Under the pieces are notes generated by a model. The model was not told the origin of the DNA. It did no database searches and saw only the letters and a list, made by a program, of their open reading frames with translations. Of a stretch of 64,000 bases of DNA, positions 49,101 through 61,500 are shown piece after piece. Position 1 is the stretch's first letter; each line of letters starts with the position of its first letter. This stretch comes from Ooceraea biroi (taxonomy: Eukaryota; Arthropoda; Insecta; Hymenoptera; Formicidae), in NCBI RefSeq assembly GCF_003672135.1, contig NC_039506.1, forward strand, positions 5,766,001 to 5,830,000, written 5' to 3'. The translations under genes were made by a program, and so were the position numbers.

Positions 49101-49780
49101 AGATATGCGAGATTATTGGGAAGAAGAAGAAGAAAATGGTCGGGAAATCCCAATGACCTAGAAAATATATACGCAATGAAATAGCGACGTATTTATCGTG
49201 ACACTTTCTACATTTAGCCAATTTTTCTATACAACGTTCTCTATAACGTCTTAACATAGATGTTGGACTAACGTAGACATCAGAGGTGTTTTCGAGAGAT
49301 GTGAGAAAAATAATAAAATAAATATCTCATCGGTACATGCTTTTGAAATGGTCATCCTTGATATCTTGCAAAGTTGCGAAGGAAGAATCTTTGAACTTTT
49401 CATTTATCGCCCCGTTATTGGGGCGAATCTAAGGTTTAAGAAGTCAAGTGCTGACGAATGTAAGAGTCGAAGAAACTGAAGGAGGGACTCGATACTCAAG
49501 GGACGCACGGTAGAAGCAGAGGAAAGTTTCGAGTGGCGGTAAGACGTGCATTAAGGATTTCCTCGGCGCGGAAAGAGTGGAAGATGAGCAAGTTGCGGCG
49601 CACGACTCCCACAAGGGAGAAAAGCCGTTTCCGAAGTCGTCGCCGTCGGCGCGTATTTACCGCGATCGCACCGATGGTACTTGGGAGCCGCCGACAGTCG
49701 CGGATAGTTAGCATTCTTATAAACAATTATTACAGCGACAAAGATAATTTGCGATCTCAGACATAAGATCACGTTGACGC
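43151..49780. other. Stretch without a supported gene
   Basis: AT-rich with GC-richer islands at 43850-44170, 45370-45800, 46900-47300 and 49440-49780. A minus-strand frame at 43909-44109 ends in a charged helix-like stretch (EAQKRLAKLKKNREEQE) then a stop. It is the only peptide here that looks protein-like, but it has no motif or splice support. A poly-C run of 14 lies at 45717-45730. Confidence 0.4.
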
Positions 49781-49789
49781 TTTAAGTGC

Positions 49790-50101
49790 GCCTTAAGTAC
49801 GCTTTTTTAGCGGGCGGCGACGTTCCGCGCGACTCTCTCTTAGTTACTTCGCGAGCGCGTCTCTTTCCTTTTCTTCCCTGTATCGAGCGCGGCGAACTAC
49901 TAACGAAGGTATCGGTGGAAGAAGCGAGGTGCTTAAGTGGATGGGAGAGGAATATGTAGAGGAAAATAAAGGTAACTGTGGAACAAAACGAAGAGTCTCT
50001 GTTGAACGACGAAGAAGAAGAGATAGAGAAGAAGGAGAAGGAGGAGGTGGACAACGAAGCGAGGATCGCAGCTAGTAAGTTACGGTAATGGTGAACCATT
50101 G
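49790..50101 (+). other. Purine-rich candidate leader exon
   Basis: The plus strand is strongly purine-rich (GAAGAAGAAGAG, GAGAAGGAGG) and ends in two possible donors: GCTA|GTAAGT (GT at 50074-50075) and, after an ATG at 50089, CCATTG|GTGAGT (GT at 50102-50103). One frame before the first donor gives an acidic peptide (NDEEEEIEKKEKEE) without a start codon. A leader exon or exonic splicing-enhancer tract is possible. No homology is claimed. Confidence 0.25.
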
Positions 50102-50163
50102 GTGAGTTATATCAGAATGACGAGACGCAAGAAGGAAGAAAGATAGGATGTACGTGCATGAGA

Positions 50164-50183
50164 AAGAGAGAGAGAGAGAGAGA
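50164..50183. repeat. (GA)n microsatellite
   Basis: GA dinucleotide run on the plus strand within the purine-rich tract. Confidence 0.8.
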
Positions 50184-50893
50184 AAAGGATTGCGAGGGAT
50201 GGATGTACACGAAGAAGAAACCGGACTCCGCAAATAGACGAGGTCGATGAAGAAGGGGCAGTACCAACTGCCGGAGAAGAAGAGGCGGGAAATGACGTAG
50301 GGGGAGTCTCGATTGGCAGGTCAAAGTGATGCTGTAGTGCCGCGGACACGGGTCGGCGGGATGTATATGAGACGAGCATCAGGAGAGACAGAGAGAGAGA
50401 GAGGAATCTTCATAACGATCCCGAGACGATAGACGTGGAAGGCAAGACGAGAGTATAACGCCGCGATTCCCGCGGAATATCTTTATTGGCAGATACGAAC
50501 GTAAAACAGTGTTCTATTAACTCGGCTGGGAGTGTTCGTCCGACGAGCGCTGCTCTGAGATGGAAAATTGTTTTTTCCCACGCGCAATCCACAGTCTCCT
50601 GCATTACACAAATGCATATTTGTAAGATATAGAAACCACAAAATCCTTAATATAGAAACTTTTATATTTTAATTATTTTTACGTACACATTTTGAAATAC
50701 ATTCTGTTTAAAATCTGAAATAAGTTGCCGTCAAATAATAATATCTGGTGATAAGAAAGAATCATCTTCCAAGTTGTCAAATAATCTATGGGTAAAGTTA
50801 AACATGCAGCTTCTGCGACATACCTGTATGCTTGTTATTTGAATTTAAAGCAATCCGTGTTTCCAGATGTGGAATACTCACGGATTAACTCAC

Positions 50894-50932
50894 CTCCTCC
50901 TTCTCCCAGTACCTAGCACTGAGTCCGTAATC
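50894..50932 (-). CDS. Candidate 39-bp coding micro-exon
   Basis: On the minus strand a pyrimidine-rich tract (TTGCCTCTCTCTAG) and ATAAAACCAG acceptor precede 39 bp encoding DYGLSARYWEKEE. An excellent donor follows, GAG|GTGAGT (50888-50893). Both ends are phase 0. The island is GC-richer than the AT-rich sequence on both sides. The protein is not identified. The exon immediately upstream on this strand could be the signal-peptide-like segment ending at 52831, where one frame ends FLFALLFCGAQ in matching phase. Confidence 0.45.
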
Positions 50933-50939
50933 CTGGTTT

Positions 50940-52500
50940 TATACGAAGCTAGAGAGAGGCAAGTTAAGTACTAAATTATGCACTTCTCTTGTCTATTACT
51001 TTTTGCTGAGAAAGTTAAGAAAGGAACTCGGTAAGAAACCGCGTAAGCTTACCACAATCTTAACTTGAAGACTATTAATCGTCTAACTTTTTATATATTT
51101 TTATACATCTTTATACATCTTTATATATTTTTTACATCTTTTTAATTTTTTGATGCGTAAAAAAAGTAAACGTTTCAGTGTAGTAAAATTTTTAGTGCAG
51201 TAGTTTTTGCAGAATTAGTATCATCGGACAGAAATATTTTTTCCACTATTTTATCTTTATTATTTTATTTCTTCTTTAATAAACAATGAATTTTTATGTG
51301 ATATATCACACATGTATGTAATTATAATCATTAAGGAAGATGTCCGCGCATAGTTGTTTCTTTAGAAAAAAGTAACTTAATCTAATTGTGTTCGTTAATG
51401 AAAAAATGAGGGATTGCTGTATGAAAGACATAATTGAAGGTAGGGAAGCATACAAAGTAGGTAGTTAATTAGCATCCTTTGTCTAAAAAGTAATTAGCAT
51501 ATAACTTATAATGTTTTTTTTTCTAAAAATGCTAAACAAAAATTAAAAAAAAAAACAAAGTGCATGTCTTGAATAAATAATATTTTTATTAAAGCAATGC
51601 GTTAGAAAAATGTATTTCCATAAAAATATTTTTCCGTAATGTTTTTTCGATCTGAAAAGTGATTGAAAATATCTTTCACGAAGCTTTGTTTGCCGTTGCA
51701 TCAGAAATAATAGAAGTCCTCTCACTCGAATAAAAGTGCAAAATTTATCGTTGACGTACCGCATCGCGTTATTGGTAGGCATTTCTCTTCCTCAACATCT
51801 TGCATCTCTCTTTCAACAGCAATAACAAATGTTACTTACATTTGCATGACGACATTGAAATTGGTTTAGACTTGGAGAAACTTCTCGGCACAAATGAAGT
51901 AGGGGATTTCTACTTTTAGAATCTTCTTCATGCGAGCGACAAGCATTAAGAAAACAAAAAAGTAAAAGAACCACAATGCCATTTTGGTCTCTCGGCTTCT
52001 GTACTGTGCATATATGCTTGTGTGTTTGAAATTCATTTACATATAATACTTGTCTGACTCATTGCCTGACGCTGTCTGTCTCGAAATAAGTTACTTGCGT
52101 CTCAAAGTCAGTAGTCTCATTTTCGACGTGTGTGCAACAGAGATTTTCAAAGGACATATCGCGATATTTTAGACATTGCATTACTGTAGATATCATATAA
52201 TATTGTATTCTTAAATTCCATAAATATATCACGAAATTATCGACTATTTTATTTCATGTTTCTTTGTTGTCTATCTTTTTACGATTAATCTAGTGCGATA
52301 TCGTAGTACCTAATACTAACGTGCGTGTAGAATTCTAGTATTTCACCTAAAAATTCAATATGCTTTAATTTTTTGTATCAAAGATATCACATTATTTAAA
52401 AAAGTGACAGAAATTGGGAAAACGCGAGTTGTATGCATATGTGTACATTGGTTCATTGTGTAAAAATGAACGTGGTTTGATGTGCGTGAAAGAAACTGGA
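50940..52500. other. Stretch without a supported gene
   Basis: AT-rich, presumably intron if the exons on either side belong together. Short ORFs only. Confidence 0.5.
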
Positions 52501-52830
52501 TAAGAGGATCACGAGCAGGCAGGTCGCACTAAAATATCGGCGATGAACGCGCAAGTCGATAGCCTGAGTTGACAGCGGGGCCGGGTTATGAAGCGTGAAA
52601 AGAGGCTCCGCTCCGCACAAAGGCAGAAAGAAAGGAGGAATTAAGGAAGAAACGGGCGAGCAAGTGGCGCGGAGCGTGGAAAGGCGCCCCCCGCGACTTC
52701 GAGGAACTCATTTGTGAGAATCGTAAAGCGATTGCTGCCTTCTTGCCCCGGCTCGCCGGCGGCTAAAGTCAAACAAGAAATTGCATAAAACCGCCGTCGG
52801 GGTCTCCGCCGTAAAAAGCGCCGCGCGTGA

Positions 52831-52918
52831 GCTTACCTGTGCACCGCAGAAGAGGAGGGCGAAAAGGAAGGCGACGAAGGGAGGAAGAGAACCAGAGGAA
52901 AAGGTCGAGAGTGGAGGT
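52831..52918 (-). CDS. Candidate first exon with signal-peptide-like sequence
   Basis: The minus strand ends in TGCACAG|GTAAGC, a strong donor. From an ATG at about 52922 one frame reads MHLHSRPFPLVLFLPSSP and reaches the donor in phase 2. A second frame, open but without its own ATG before a TAA, ends PPFVAFLFALLFCGAQ in phase 0, a textbook signal-peptide core and cleavage context, and would fit the micro-exon at 50894-50932. Start and end given here are approximate. Which frame is used, if either, cannot be decided. Confidence 0.3.
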
Positions 52919-53838
52919 GCATGGGTCGAGAAAAGAAGGATGCGTTTTTAACACACGCCCCTTTGTGTTCGCACCCGGTTGTTGCACGGTTGCGCAATTT
53001 CTGAACTGAACGACAACGCGGAGATCCGCGTTTGCCAAACGGCGAAAATAAACGCGATCGCGCATCTCGTACGACGCGATAAAGGCACAAACGACGTACT
53101 ACGGAAATTGCTTCGTTGGCGTGCGAAGGAAATTTATCTTTGTTTATCGGGGATACTTTCTTTTACCTGTGCTCGGGCACTCGGAGTGACTCTGCGTGAT
53201 ATCGTAAAAGAAACTGCACACATAATTGTGCATTGGAATATCTGATTCGTATTTGTGTTATCAAAGTCGAGATTATGGAATTGGAAAGCTCTATATATGT
53301 CACGTGGAATTTGTATCTTGAAGAAATACGCGTATCAGAATTTTAATCTGAGCTTGAGAATACACAACAGCAGACATGTGTAATTAAATGCAACGGTTGC
53401 ACAATATTAAGTAATTTCGTAAACTGTAAAATTATTTATGAAATACGATGCAAATTAGCTGTATGTTTTCCTCTGAGGGACATTTCCTTCTTAAACATTT
53501 TTTCACGGCAAGGTAATTAATAAGACGTACATATACATATGCATACGTATATACATGTATACATCGTATATCATTCTCCTATGCGTGAGTTACTAGCGTT
53601 CGCACTTCGATCAAAGAAATTCATTCGTGTTTTTTACTTCCTCTCCCCGGAAATTGATAATTATTAATCGGGCGTAAAAGACGTAGGAAAGTGCTCACGA
53701 GACGCAATTCTCTAAGGAGCGTTTTGTGTAACGCGATGCTCGATGTATCCGCGACTAACTGCAATGACACCGATGCGGAATACGAAGGACGTCGGAATTG
53801 GAAAGTAAAAGTTACCGCGAGCGCGAAGGTAGCCTTTC

Positions 53839-53860
53839 CTTCTCTCTCTCTCTCTCTCTT
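53839..53860. repeat. (TC)n microsatellite
   Basis: CT/TC dinucleotide run in a GC-richer patch. Confidence 0.8.
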
Positions 53861-53899
53861 TTGCGGACACGGACAGTGAAGGATCGCGGGAGAAAAGGA

Positions 53900-56400
53900 G
53901 CATTGAGCTGAAAAAAATAGGGGTCTAATTGTCATACTTTCCCGTGTTATCGTCCACGACGGGGCGGAGATAGGAAAAAGTTTCACCGACCTCGCAAATC
54001 GACGTGAAATGTCGTCGAAGTGGCACGCCGCACATCTCATTTTCAGCCCCTTATAATCACGTTTTCTAATCTGCGATGCATGACAAAGAAATTGTCGATT
54101 ATTTGCATCGGTAGGCCTCATACCTCTCTGATTGATTAACTCAGCTTCCTCGATTTACTGACAAGGAAACGCTTGAAAATATCCATTTCCGATCTTAAAG
54201 CGTTCCGCACGTGCGTGGATATCTCATAAAGAAACTTGAAATGAAATGGAAATTTATGTTAGTTTACCTGTGTCTGATCGTGTATCTTTAGAGAGATTCG
54301 TGACTTAATCGAGACACGTGAATTAATAAACGAAACTGTGAGAAACTTTCTTATGGAATAACTAGGAAGTTTTCTCAAAAATTTAAATTTGCGTCTATTA
54401 TATATTACGTGATATTTTATTTATAAAATCAATTAATTGCACATTGAAGAATAGGTGTTTTATTTCACGTTACCGTGCATCGAGACCATCAATATTGAAC
54501 TGCTACCGTTATAAGCGTTTCCTTGTGAATATACGCCTATTTCTAGTGGTTTACTGTTTCATTTAATAGTGTATAAATCGGGAAAGCGTCCTTACGTGGC
54601 GAGAAGAGTTCGTGTTCTGAGCCGACCTTTAACGGCTTTCGCCACGCGAAACGCGTTTTACGATTGGCTCGTGTTTTGAAGATCGCTATAATTACAAATT
54701 ATTTACGCGCGTCTGTGGCTTCGTGACCCTTTCACGAGTGAAATATGCCTTTAGTTCTCAGTCTCCGCGAGAAGACATTAAGGTACCCAACACCGTTTAT
54801 TGGGTTGTCATCTTTTTCTACTCATGACCAACTGTCCTGCTTCTAAATGATAATCAAATGTAGTTTTAGCGTTACGCTTCACTCGAAGTCATTTTTACTT
54901 GCACGCAATTTACTCTAACACGAAACAAGAATTCTTGAGAAATTGTCCAATATTTTTCAAGCAAGCATACTTCATGTAGTTGGAAATAATATTGCTTTTA
55001 GAAAGACATGAAAAATTGTATTTAATTTATATCATCGTAAGAACTGGAATACAAATTATTAAGCACGATTATTACCGGGATTACGTATTTCTGCAAGGAG
55101 AATGAATTCCAAATGTGACTTTAGAACAGCGCGGCAGTGCCAATTATGCCAATTCTCGATCGTTATTTTTAAACATAATCGTTTCTCATCGCCGCGGGTT
55201 CGGCGAGGAATAAACGAGCGAGCTCACCCGTTCGCCAACTCTCGAGAGTGCAACTCGCGTCGACCTTTATCGTCCTTCGCCTTACGAAATAATCCTGTGC
55301 GCGCGGGAGGATTAATCGCCTCCACCTTCGATCCCGTCTCCCCCGTCTCGGCCGCTTCGCTCTGTGCGAAGATACATCTCGATGGGCTGGCGAGTGCACG
55401 CACGCAAGCGAGCGAGCAAGCGCACATGCACGCGGCTGCATGCACCGCAGTACGTCCGTCTCTTCCACGGCAAATGCCGCGTCGTTGCGGGGAACGTGTT
55501 CTAGGTCTAATGTCGATGTAGCACTGGCGAGCGCAGGAAAGGAAGGTCGACCAGGAGAAACGAGGAGAAGGAGGTAGAGGACAGACACGACACGTCGTCC
55601 GGCTTTCTCGACTTGCTCCGTGATTAACCCTCTCGAGACTCCGGAGACAATGGCATCTATCCACCGTACTACTCTCGAGTCGCGATTTTGTGCTCGTACA
55701 AGCGCATAATTGCAAATAGAACGATAAGATAGCGATACCGAAAACGACTACGATGTAATAACACAGAACAATTGGCAATCGTTTCATCTTGTAATAGGAG
55801 ACAACAAGCGATCTTGCATCTTATCTTTTTGTATATGTATCCTATATATATTTTGAAGCGCTGGAGATGGGAAGATAGGGGTAGCATTATTGGTAAGACG
55901 ATATTTCATTGCTAAGATATTGCATTACAAGAAGAATATAACGTCGGAGCGCGGCGTTTTAACCGCGAATACTTGCTGGCTAATTATGCAAGAGGCCCGT
56001 CTGATCCAATCTTTCTCTTTTTCCAGCGCCTCTTCTCGCGAGCGGCCACTGCGATTTTCTTTATTTACTTTAATGGACGTGCACGTGCTGGTTTGCTCTA
56101 CTCGTGGGAATAAGACCGTTCACGAGATTGAACTCGGAGCTTGTCGAGCTGTTGAACATTCTGAAATATCTATATCAGTAAAATAGGCTCTTGTATAACC
56201 GTACAATGCGTCCTTTCGATACCGCCGCCACCGACCTGGAACGCAATCATCTTGTTCGGTATGGGATTCTGACATTCGGAGATATCGAAGATTGTGGCGC
56301 AGCGTTCGAGCGGTATTACAGTCTATTGCAGGCGGTTCCATTCCGTGATCTTTCATATTCGCGTCTATTTCCTATTAGTTTCTTCAATTTTTTATTTGTT
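53900..56400. other. Stretch without a supported gene
   Basis: GC-richer islands at 54590-54780, 55100-55660 and 55930-56330 alternate with AT-rich sequence. A minus-strand ATG frame from 55787 begins with a plausible membrane segment (LPIVLCYYIVVVFGIAILSF) but turns into Arg/Ser-rich sequence typical of chance ORFs. A strong acceptor (CTTTCTCTTTTTCCAG ending 56024) precedes a plus-strand open frame of about 52 codons without a good donor. Confidence 0.35.
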
Positions 56401-56406
56401 TACTAG

Positions 56407-57071
56407 TCCACTCTTAAAAAAGCCGTGTTAAATATTAAATCGAAATCATTGTTGCCTCTTTTCCGCGATGCTGATTGGTTATCTCGATTCGCGTTGTGCG
56501 TTATGTTCAGTTTAGATTACCATCGCGCGGCTGTCTTCGCGTGGAGGTTAACAATTTGGTAGAGTGTGATAATTGTGCATATAATAAATAATAGATATAA
56601 GATATTATTATTCGAAAACATTATTAATAATGAAAAAGTTCTAGCCATTAAAAATTTTTTCTTTTCCGAGGAGTTCTGTGCTATTTATATTGTTATTTGG
56701 CATATTGCCTAGAGTTCTCAATGATTTAAAATTCGTTAAAACAATAAATGAAAAAGTTCTAGCCATTAAAATTTTTTCTTTTTCCAAGGAGTTCTGTGCT
56801 ATTTATATTGTTACTAGTACAACACAGGCGCGCGCTATTTTATTTTGCAATATTAATAATGTTTTCGAATAATAATATCTTATATCTATTATTTATTATA
56901 TGCACAATTATCACACTCTACCAAATTGTTAACCTCCACGCGAAGACAGCTGCGCGATGGTAATCTAAACTGAACATAACGCACAACGCGAATCGAGATA
57001 ACCAATCAGCGTCGCGGAAAAGAGGCAACAATGATTTCGATTTGATTTAACACGGCTTTTTTAAGAGTGGA
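56407..57071. mobile_element. Foldback element sharing its internal repeat with the CAGGGTGAGG family
   Basis: Arms 56407-56629 and 56851-57071 are inverted copies of about 222 bp with a few differences. Termini are TCCACTCTTAAAAAAG...CTTTTTTAAGAGTGGA. The centre holds about two copies of a unit with CATATTGCCTAGAGTTCTC, ATGAAAAAGTTCTAGCC and GAGGAGTTCTG, clearly homologous to the internal units at 10786-11078 and 37011-37437. The arms are unrelated to that family. No target duplication is evident. Confidence 0.85.
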
Positions 57072-58155
57072 TTCTGAACAATAGCTGGTTGATTAAAAAC
57101 CTTTGTATCATCGATACAATATATCTCATTCGAATATCTTTTCTATTCGATCAAGTAAATGCGACTTAAACGAAACTACGAATATAAAAGCTTTTACAAT
57201 AGCATATTTTTATTTATATTATATTTATAATATTATTATAATATTTAATATTATAATATTATATTTATAATATTGGTTTAAAAGGAAATGAATTCGAGTG
57301 GAGATTAAAATGTTTTCACGTGAGCCTATTGTTGGAAAGCTTGGCACCTCCATCTGTCTTTAGCTTACATTCGCCTAATGTCCTAGTTAAATTTTAAAAA
57401 CCGCTAGGCAGTATAAGATGATTGATGCATCGTAGTACGTCGAGAGCTCTATTGTACGCGCACGTGCCCCCGAGAGGCGGTTTTTATGCGACGAGCCTTG
57501 TATGCAGCGTCGCTGCAGTCAAGGGCTTCCCGTTGTCCCTGAAGAAGCCTCACCGCGTTTCTGCCGATCGATCTCCGTGCCATGCTCTGCCGTCCGGACA
57601 AGCTCTCGGCCGCATTGAAGTCACCTTTTCAACCTGCTTCGTGAACCTCTTATCTGCACGCCGCGTCCATTAACCTCTGTCCCTCTTCTTCGTTACGGAG
57701 AGGAGCACGATCGCGCACAAAAGCACGCACGGAGATGGGAAAAGAGTAATAGCGACTTCGTGGATTCTTCAGAGCCTCGATTTAAAATGTTACTTTCAGT
57801 CGCACTGCCACACTGTTGCATAACGAGAAGCTCCGTGTAATCTGACGACACCATTTCAGAACAAACAAAGAATTCCTGGTCTTTAGCTTTAGTGTAGTTT
57901 CCTTTCAGAAAATCATTATTTTCAGTTTAAGCATGCATGAATAATATTGGCTACAAAATGACTGAAGAATTAAAGTTTAATAGTCGCGATATTGGACAAA
58001 ACATACATAATAAGTTCAATAATAACGTTATAATTAATATAACAATTATTGAACTTATGCGCGCGCTTTTGTTAAAAGCATAATAAAACAACCACGCTCT
58101 TTCCAGACTTAACAAATTGAGAGTTTATCCCCTGTCCAATATTGTTCTGCCGCAG
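57072..58155. other. Stretch without a supported gene
   Basis: AT-rich with self-complementary TTATAATATTATAA-type words at about 57215-57275, then a GC-richer patch at 57410-57770 with short ORFs only. Confidence 0.5.
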
Positions 58156-58262
58156 GACATCGAAAAGGCTGTATTTGGTGGTGTGCCGTGATAATCGCGG
58201 TGGTATCCAATTTTTATAAATCTTCTGGTAGCGGCGAAGGGCACGAGCTGCCGGTCAAGCAT
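58156..58262 (+). CDS. Candidate internal coding exon with a transmembrane-like segment
   Basis: A good acceptor (TATTGTTCTGCCGCAG) precedes and a perfect GTAAGT donor follows (58263-58268). Only one of three frames is open: two bases, then 35 codons beginning HRKGCIWWCAVIIAVV and ending EGHELPVKH, phase 0 at the donor. Basic residues followed by a hydrophobic run and a polar Ser/Gly tail look like a short membrane anchor. The protein is not identified. One open frame of 35 codons can occur by chance, so support rests on the splice sites. Confidence 0.38.
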
Positions 58263-58779
58263 GTAAGTCTTTATGGCCGGTCCTTTTCACTCAATTACGC
58301 GTCTCGTCGCGACACGGCGACCGAATGGTCGTAACGCTCACAACCCGGTCTCAGCCCTGTATCCGGTGTCACAGGCCGAAAGGGCACCTGTCAGGTCGAT
58401 CGTTCCACACACTCAATCGTCTTTGGAGATACATGCACCTACCTACACAGCGACATGCGAGAGAGCGGAGACTTTCCACGAGACGAAGGCCTCCTAGAAC
58501 GCGCGCCGCTCGTGTTCTTCGCTCGCCGTTCTTCTCGCGCGAATCCGGGCATCGTCGTGTCTCTCCCGTCGTTACCGAGAGTGGACGTCGTCCTTGCATT
58601 GAAAAAGCAAGGTCGTTCAGGACTTATATAGCTCGATCCGATCCGGCCACGGTTCGAAGCTCTTGGACTCGAGAGTCCTGTCGCGCGTCCTCTTCGATCC
58701 CGTCTTCTCGCGCTTCGCTCGCTTCTTTCTTCTCCCTTCGCGCTTCGATCGGTATCCCGCTTCTCATATTCTTTCTTCT

Positions 58780-58780
58780 G

Positions 58781-58802
<22 letters not shown>
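58780..58802. repeat. (TC)n microsatellite
   Basis: TC dinucleotide run, followed by TTTGTCTCTCTC. Confidence 0.8.
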
Positions 58803-58814
<12 letters not shown>

Positions 58815-61460
58815 GTTGGAAGATGTCCTGTTTGCGTGATTCGCGCCGTGTATGGAGCAAAGCGTACGTTACTTATCCACGCGCTGCCAAAGGCGCTCCT
58901 GTGTACGAAGGCTCCGGGCTGATATACGAGAGTGGATACCTAATCTCGGCGAATGGCTTCGAAAAAAAGTGAGGCAGCAACGGTGGAATGCTTGCCTTAA
59001 TATACGACGGGAAGGGGGGTTTATATACGGGGCGAAAGTTTCGGCGGGGAATTTTGGTACGGCGAGACGCACCGAATCGGCGAATTCGATCCGCTATAAT
59101 CTCCGCGGGAACCCGACATAAGGAACGTCATATATTTTGCACCCCGAGGAAAAGAGCGAACACGCGTTCCGATGAATCTTACACGATGATGTTATACCTC
59201 AAGTTTCAGGCCGATGTATATATCTTCCATAAAACTTTAAGGAGAGAAAAAAAATTTTTTTAGGGAGAAAAACACCCGTGGTCTCGGCTCATACGGGTCG
59301 TTCAAACGTACGATATCACGAGCGTAGATCTGCTTCAAACAATAAAATTTCATGCTTTATCTCTCTATGTGCCGTAAAACGTTTTTATCGTTTATCCTGA
59401 TCCTGATATTTTTATTATACCGCGCCAAATCGCTCTTTTCAAATTCATTCTGCATTGAACGACAAAAACTCTATTTGAATTTGATATTGAAATTGATATT
59501 TGATAACGATATTATACGCAAGAGATACAGTTCTATTTAATTCTTTCCTGATTTATATAAAAACAAATTCGTAAAAATGAATCAGCTTCACCTTGTCGCA
59601 CCTATGAAAATGAATTATGCATTTCTTATAATATATAATATAATATATATACGTATATGTAATGCATCTTGAAAAAGATTCTAATAGAACTTGACGTTTA
59701 AAAAGTAAAAAGTTTTTGTTGCAATTTATGCCCAATGAAATGAAAATACATAGCTTAATTGATCGCTGCAGATAGGCGGAAGTGATCTCTTCTTGCAGCG
59801 CGTGCTATGTTTATCCCGGATCATACAAGAAATCGCAATAAATCTCGCAGACTTTCGCGCCTACTACGATTTTATTGTTGCATGACTGATTCATTTTTCA
59901 TCCTACGTCCAAATACGCGAAGTGAGTGAAATCGCGGGATAACTGTAGGCATACATGTCCTTCTCAAGGAAAAATAATGCAGACAAAAGTATTCGCAAAC
60001 GAATAGCGTTTATTGCGCTGCGTTTTGCAAGTGAAACAGTGCACGTCGAGAAATATCCTCGCACCGGCAGGTTTTGTCGCGCACTCTCTGCAACATTTGT
60101 TTCTTTCAATCGTTCCACTATTATTACCGTGGTGATTTAAAAGCGTGAAACATGCACCGTTATCTAATGAGCCGCGCTAATTAGCGCGTATCGAGAACGA
60201 CGCTGAACGGCGTAAAAAAAGAAGAAAGTTACGTTGCGCTTAAACGAGATACTCACGGTTACTCGTTACGAGTTAACTCTACGCTCTTTGTAACAAGTTT
60301 GTGTTGTTTCCACGTCTCGCTTCCTTCACGAACATCCTCGTTGTCGAAAATTACCTAAAAGTTCGACGATTCATTTCTTTTGTCGTGCGAAATGTACGAT
60401 TTAATGTCACTGTTTTCGCATTGACGATTTTTTAAATCGACCCGGTATTCTCGTTCGGACGTAATTTATCTCACATGTTTCCGATACAGCGGACAAGCCA
60501 ATAAACGCAAAATCGCGTTGGAAAAGAGCGTAAAATATTTAACGTTTGTGCCCGCAGCAGTTTGTGACGAGTAGATCTAGCGGGCGCGGCTTTAACACGC
60601 GTTTTACCTCTCCATTGCACGGCGATATTGCGCTCGGCAATACGTGCGCGTCTCACAATGTGTTAAAATTCCAGTATGTACCGCGCACTGTCACGTGCAG
60701 GCCGTACAATCGTGAAAAACGCGCCGCAAGCCCGCGTAAATTGCACGCCGCACGCACAGCCAGCGACGTTTGCTAGACCTGCTAAACGGGTTCTTGAGAT
60801 TTCGTTTTGCTAAGCGGCACGAGGCCTTATTATTTCGCTGTGTGTTTGCGCACGCACGTTTAGACAATCGCTGTGCCGTATCTTCACCGCGGAAAACGTG
60901 AAAATATATAATTTCACGTGAAATTATGACGTGACCTTTCTCTCTCTTGCTCTCGCTCTCCATTTCTCTTTCTTTCTGCTTCTCTTTGGCACGTTGTGTA
61001 TTATAAACGACGTGCGAGAGCGCAAAGGCTTGATAAATATGTTCTTCTCGCACGGTAACCATTAGGATAAAGGGGGAAACGAAATTCAAATTATATAGCG
61101 GCATATAAATTTTAAACTCGCGCGCTCAGTTACTTCCTTTGTTGCATTATGGAGTTACAGACATGTACGGGATTAAAGGGAGATTCACGCTTGCGAAACA
61201 TCGCACGAAATAACGTTGATAAAGATTTCATACGCGATGGACAAATTGAATCGAGCGGCGTTGAAAGAGGGATGTATGTATTATCGACGACTTTTACTGA
61301 TTTAAAAACTCTCTTCTTCAACGCAGAAAGGACAGCTTTATTCAAGACTTTATTCCAAGATCTTTCTGTTGCCACAAAAGTCACGAGGAAGTTTCTCTTA
61401 CCGAAGAATCAACGAGCTTAGGAAGAAGAGATGAAAAGTCCTTTTTCTTCTCCGTCTCCC

Positions 61461-61462
61461 TT

Positions 61463-61499
<37 letters not shown>

Positions 61500-61500
61500 T
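61461..61500. repeat. (TC)n followed by (TTTC)n microsatellite
   Basis: A compound repeat: about nine TC units run directly into about five TTTC units. Confidence 0.85.

Noticed and set aside
55224..55787. Minus-strand 187-codon ORF with an N-terminal membrane-like segment
   Set aside because: Only the first 25 residues look protein-like. The rest is Arg/Ser/Ala-rich and no donor ends the good part.
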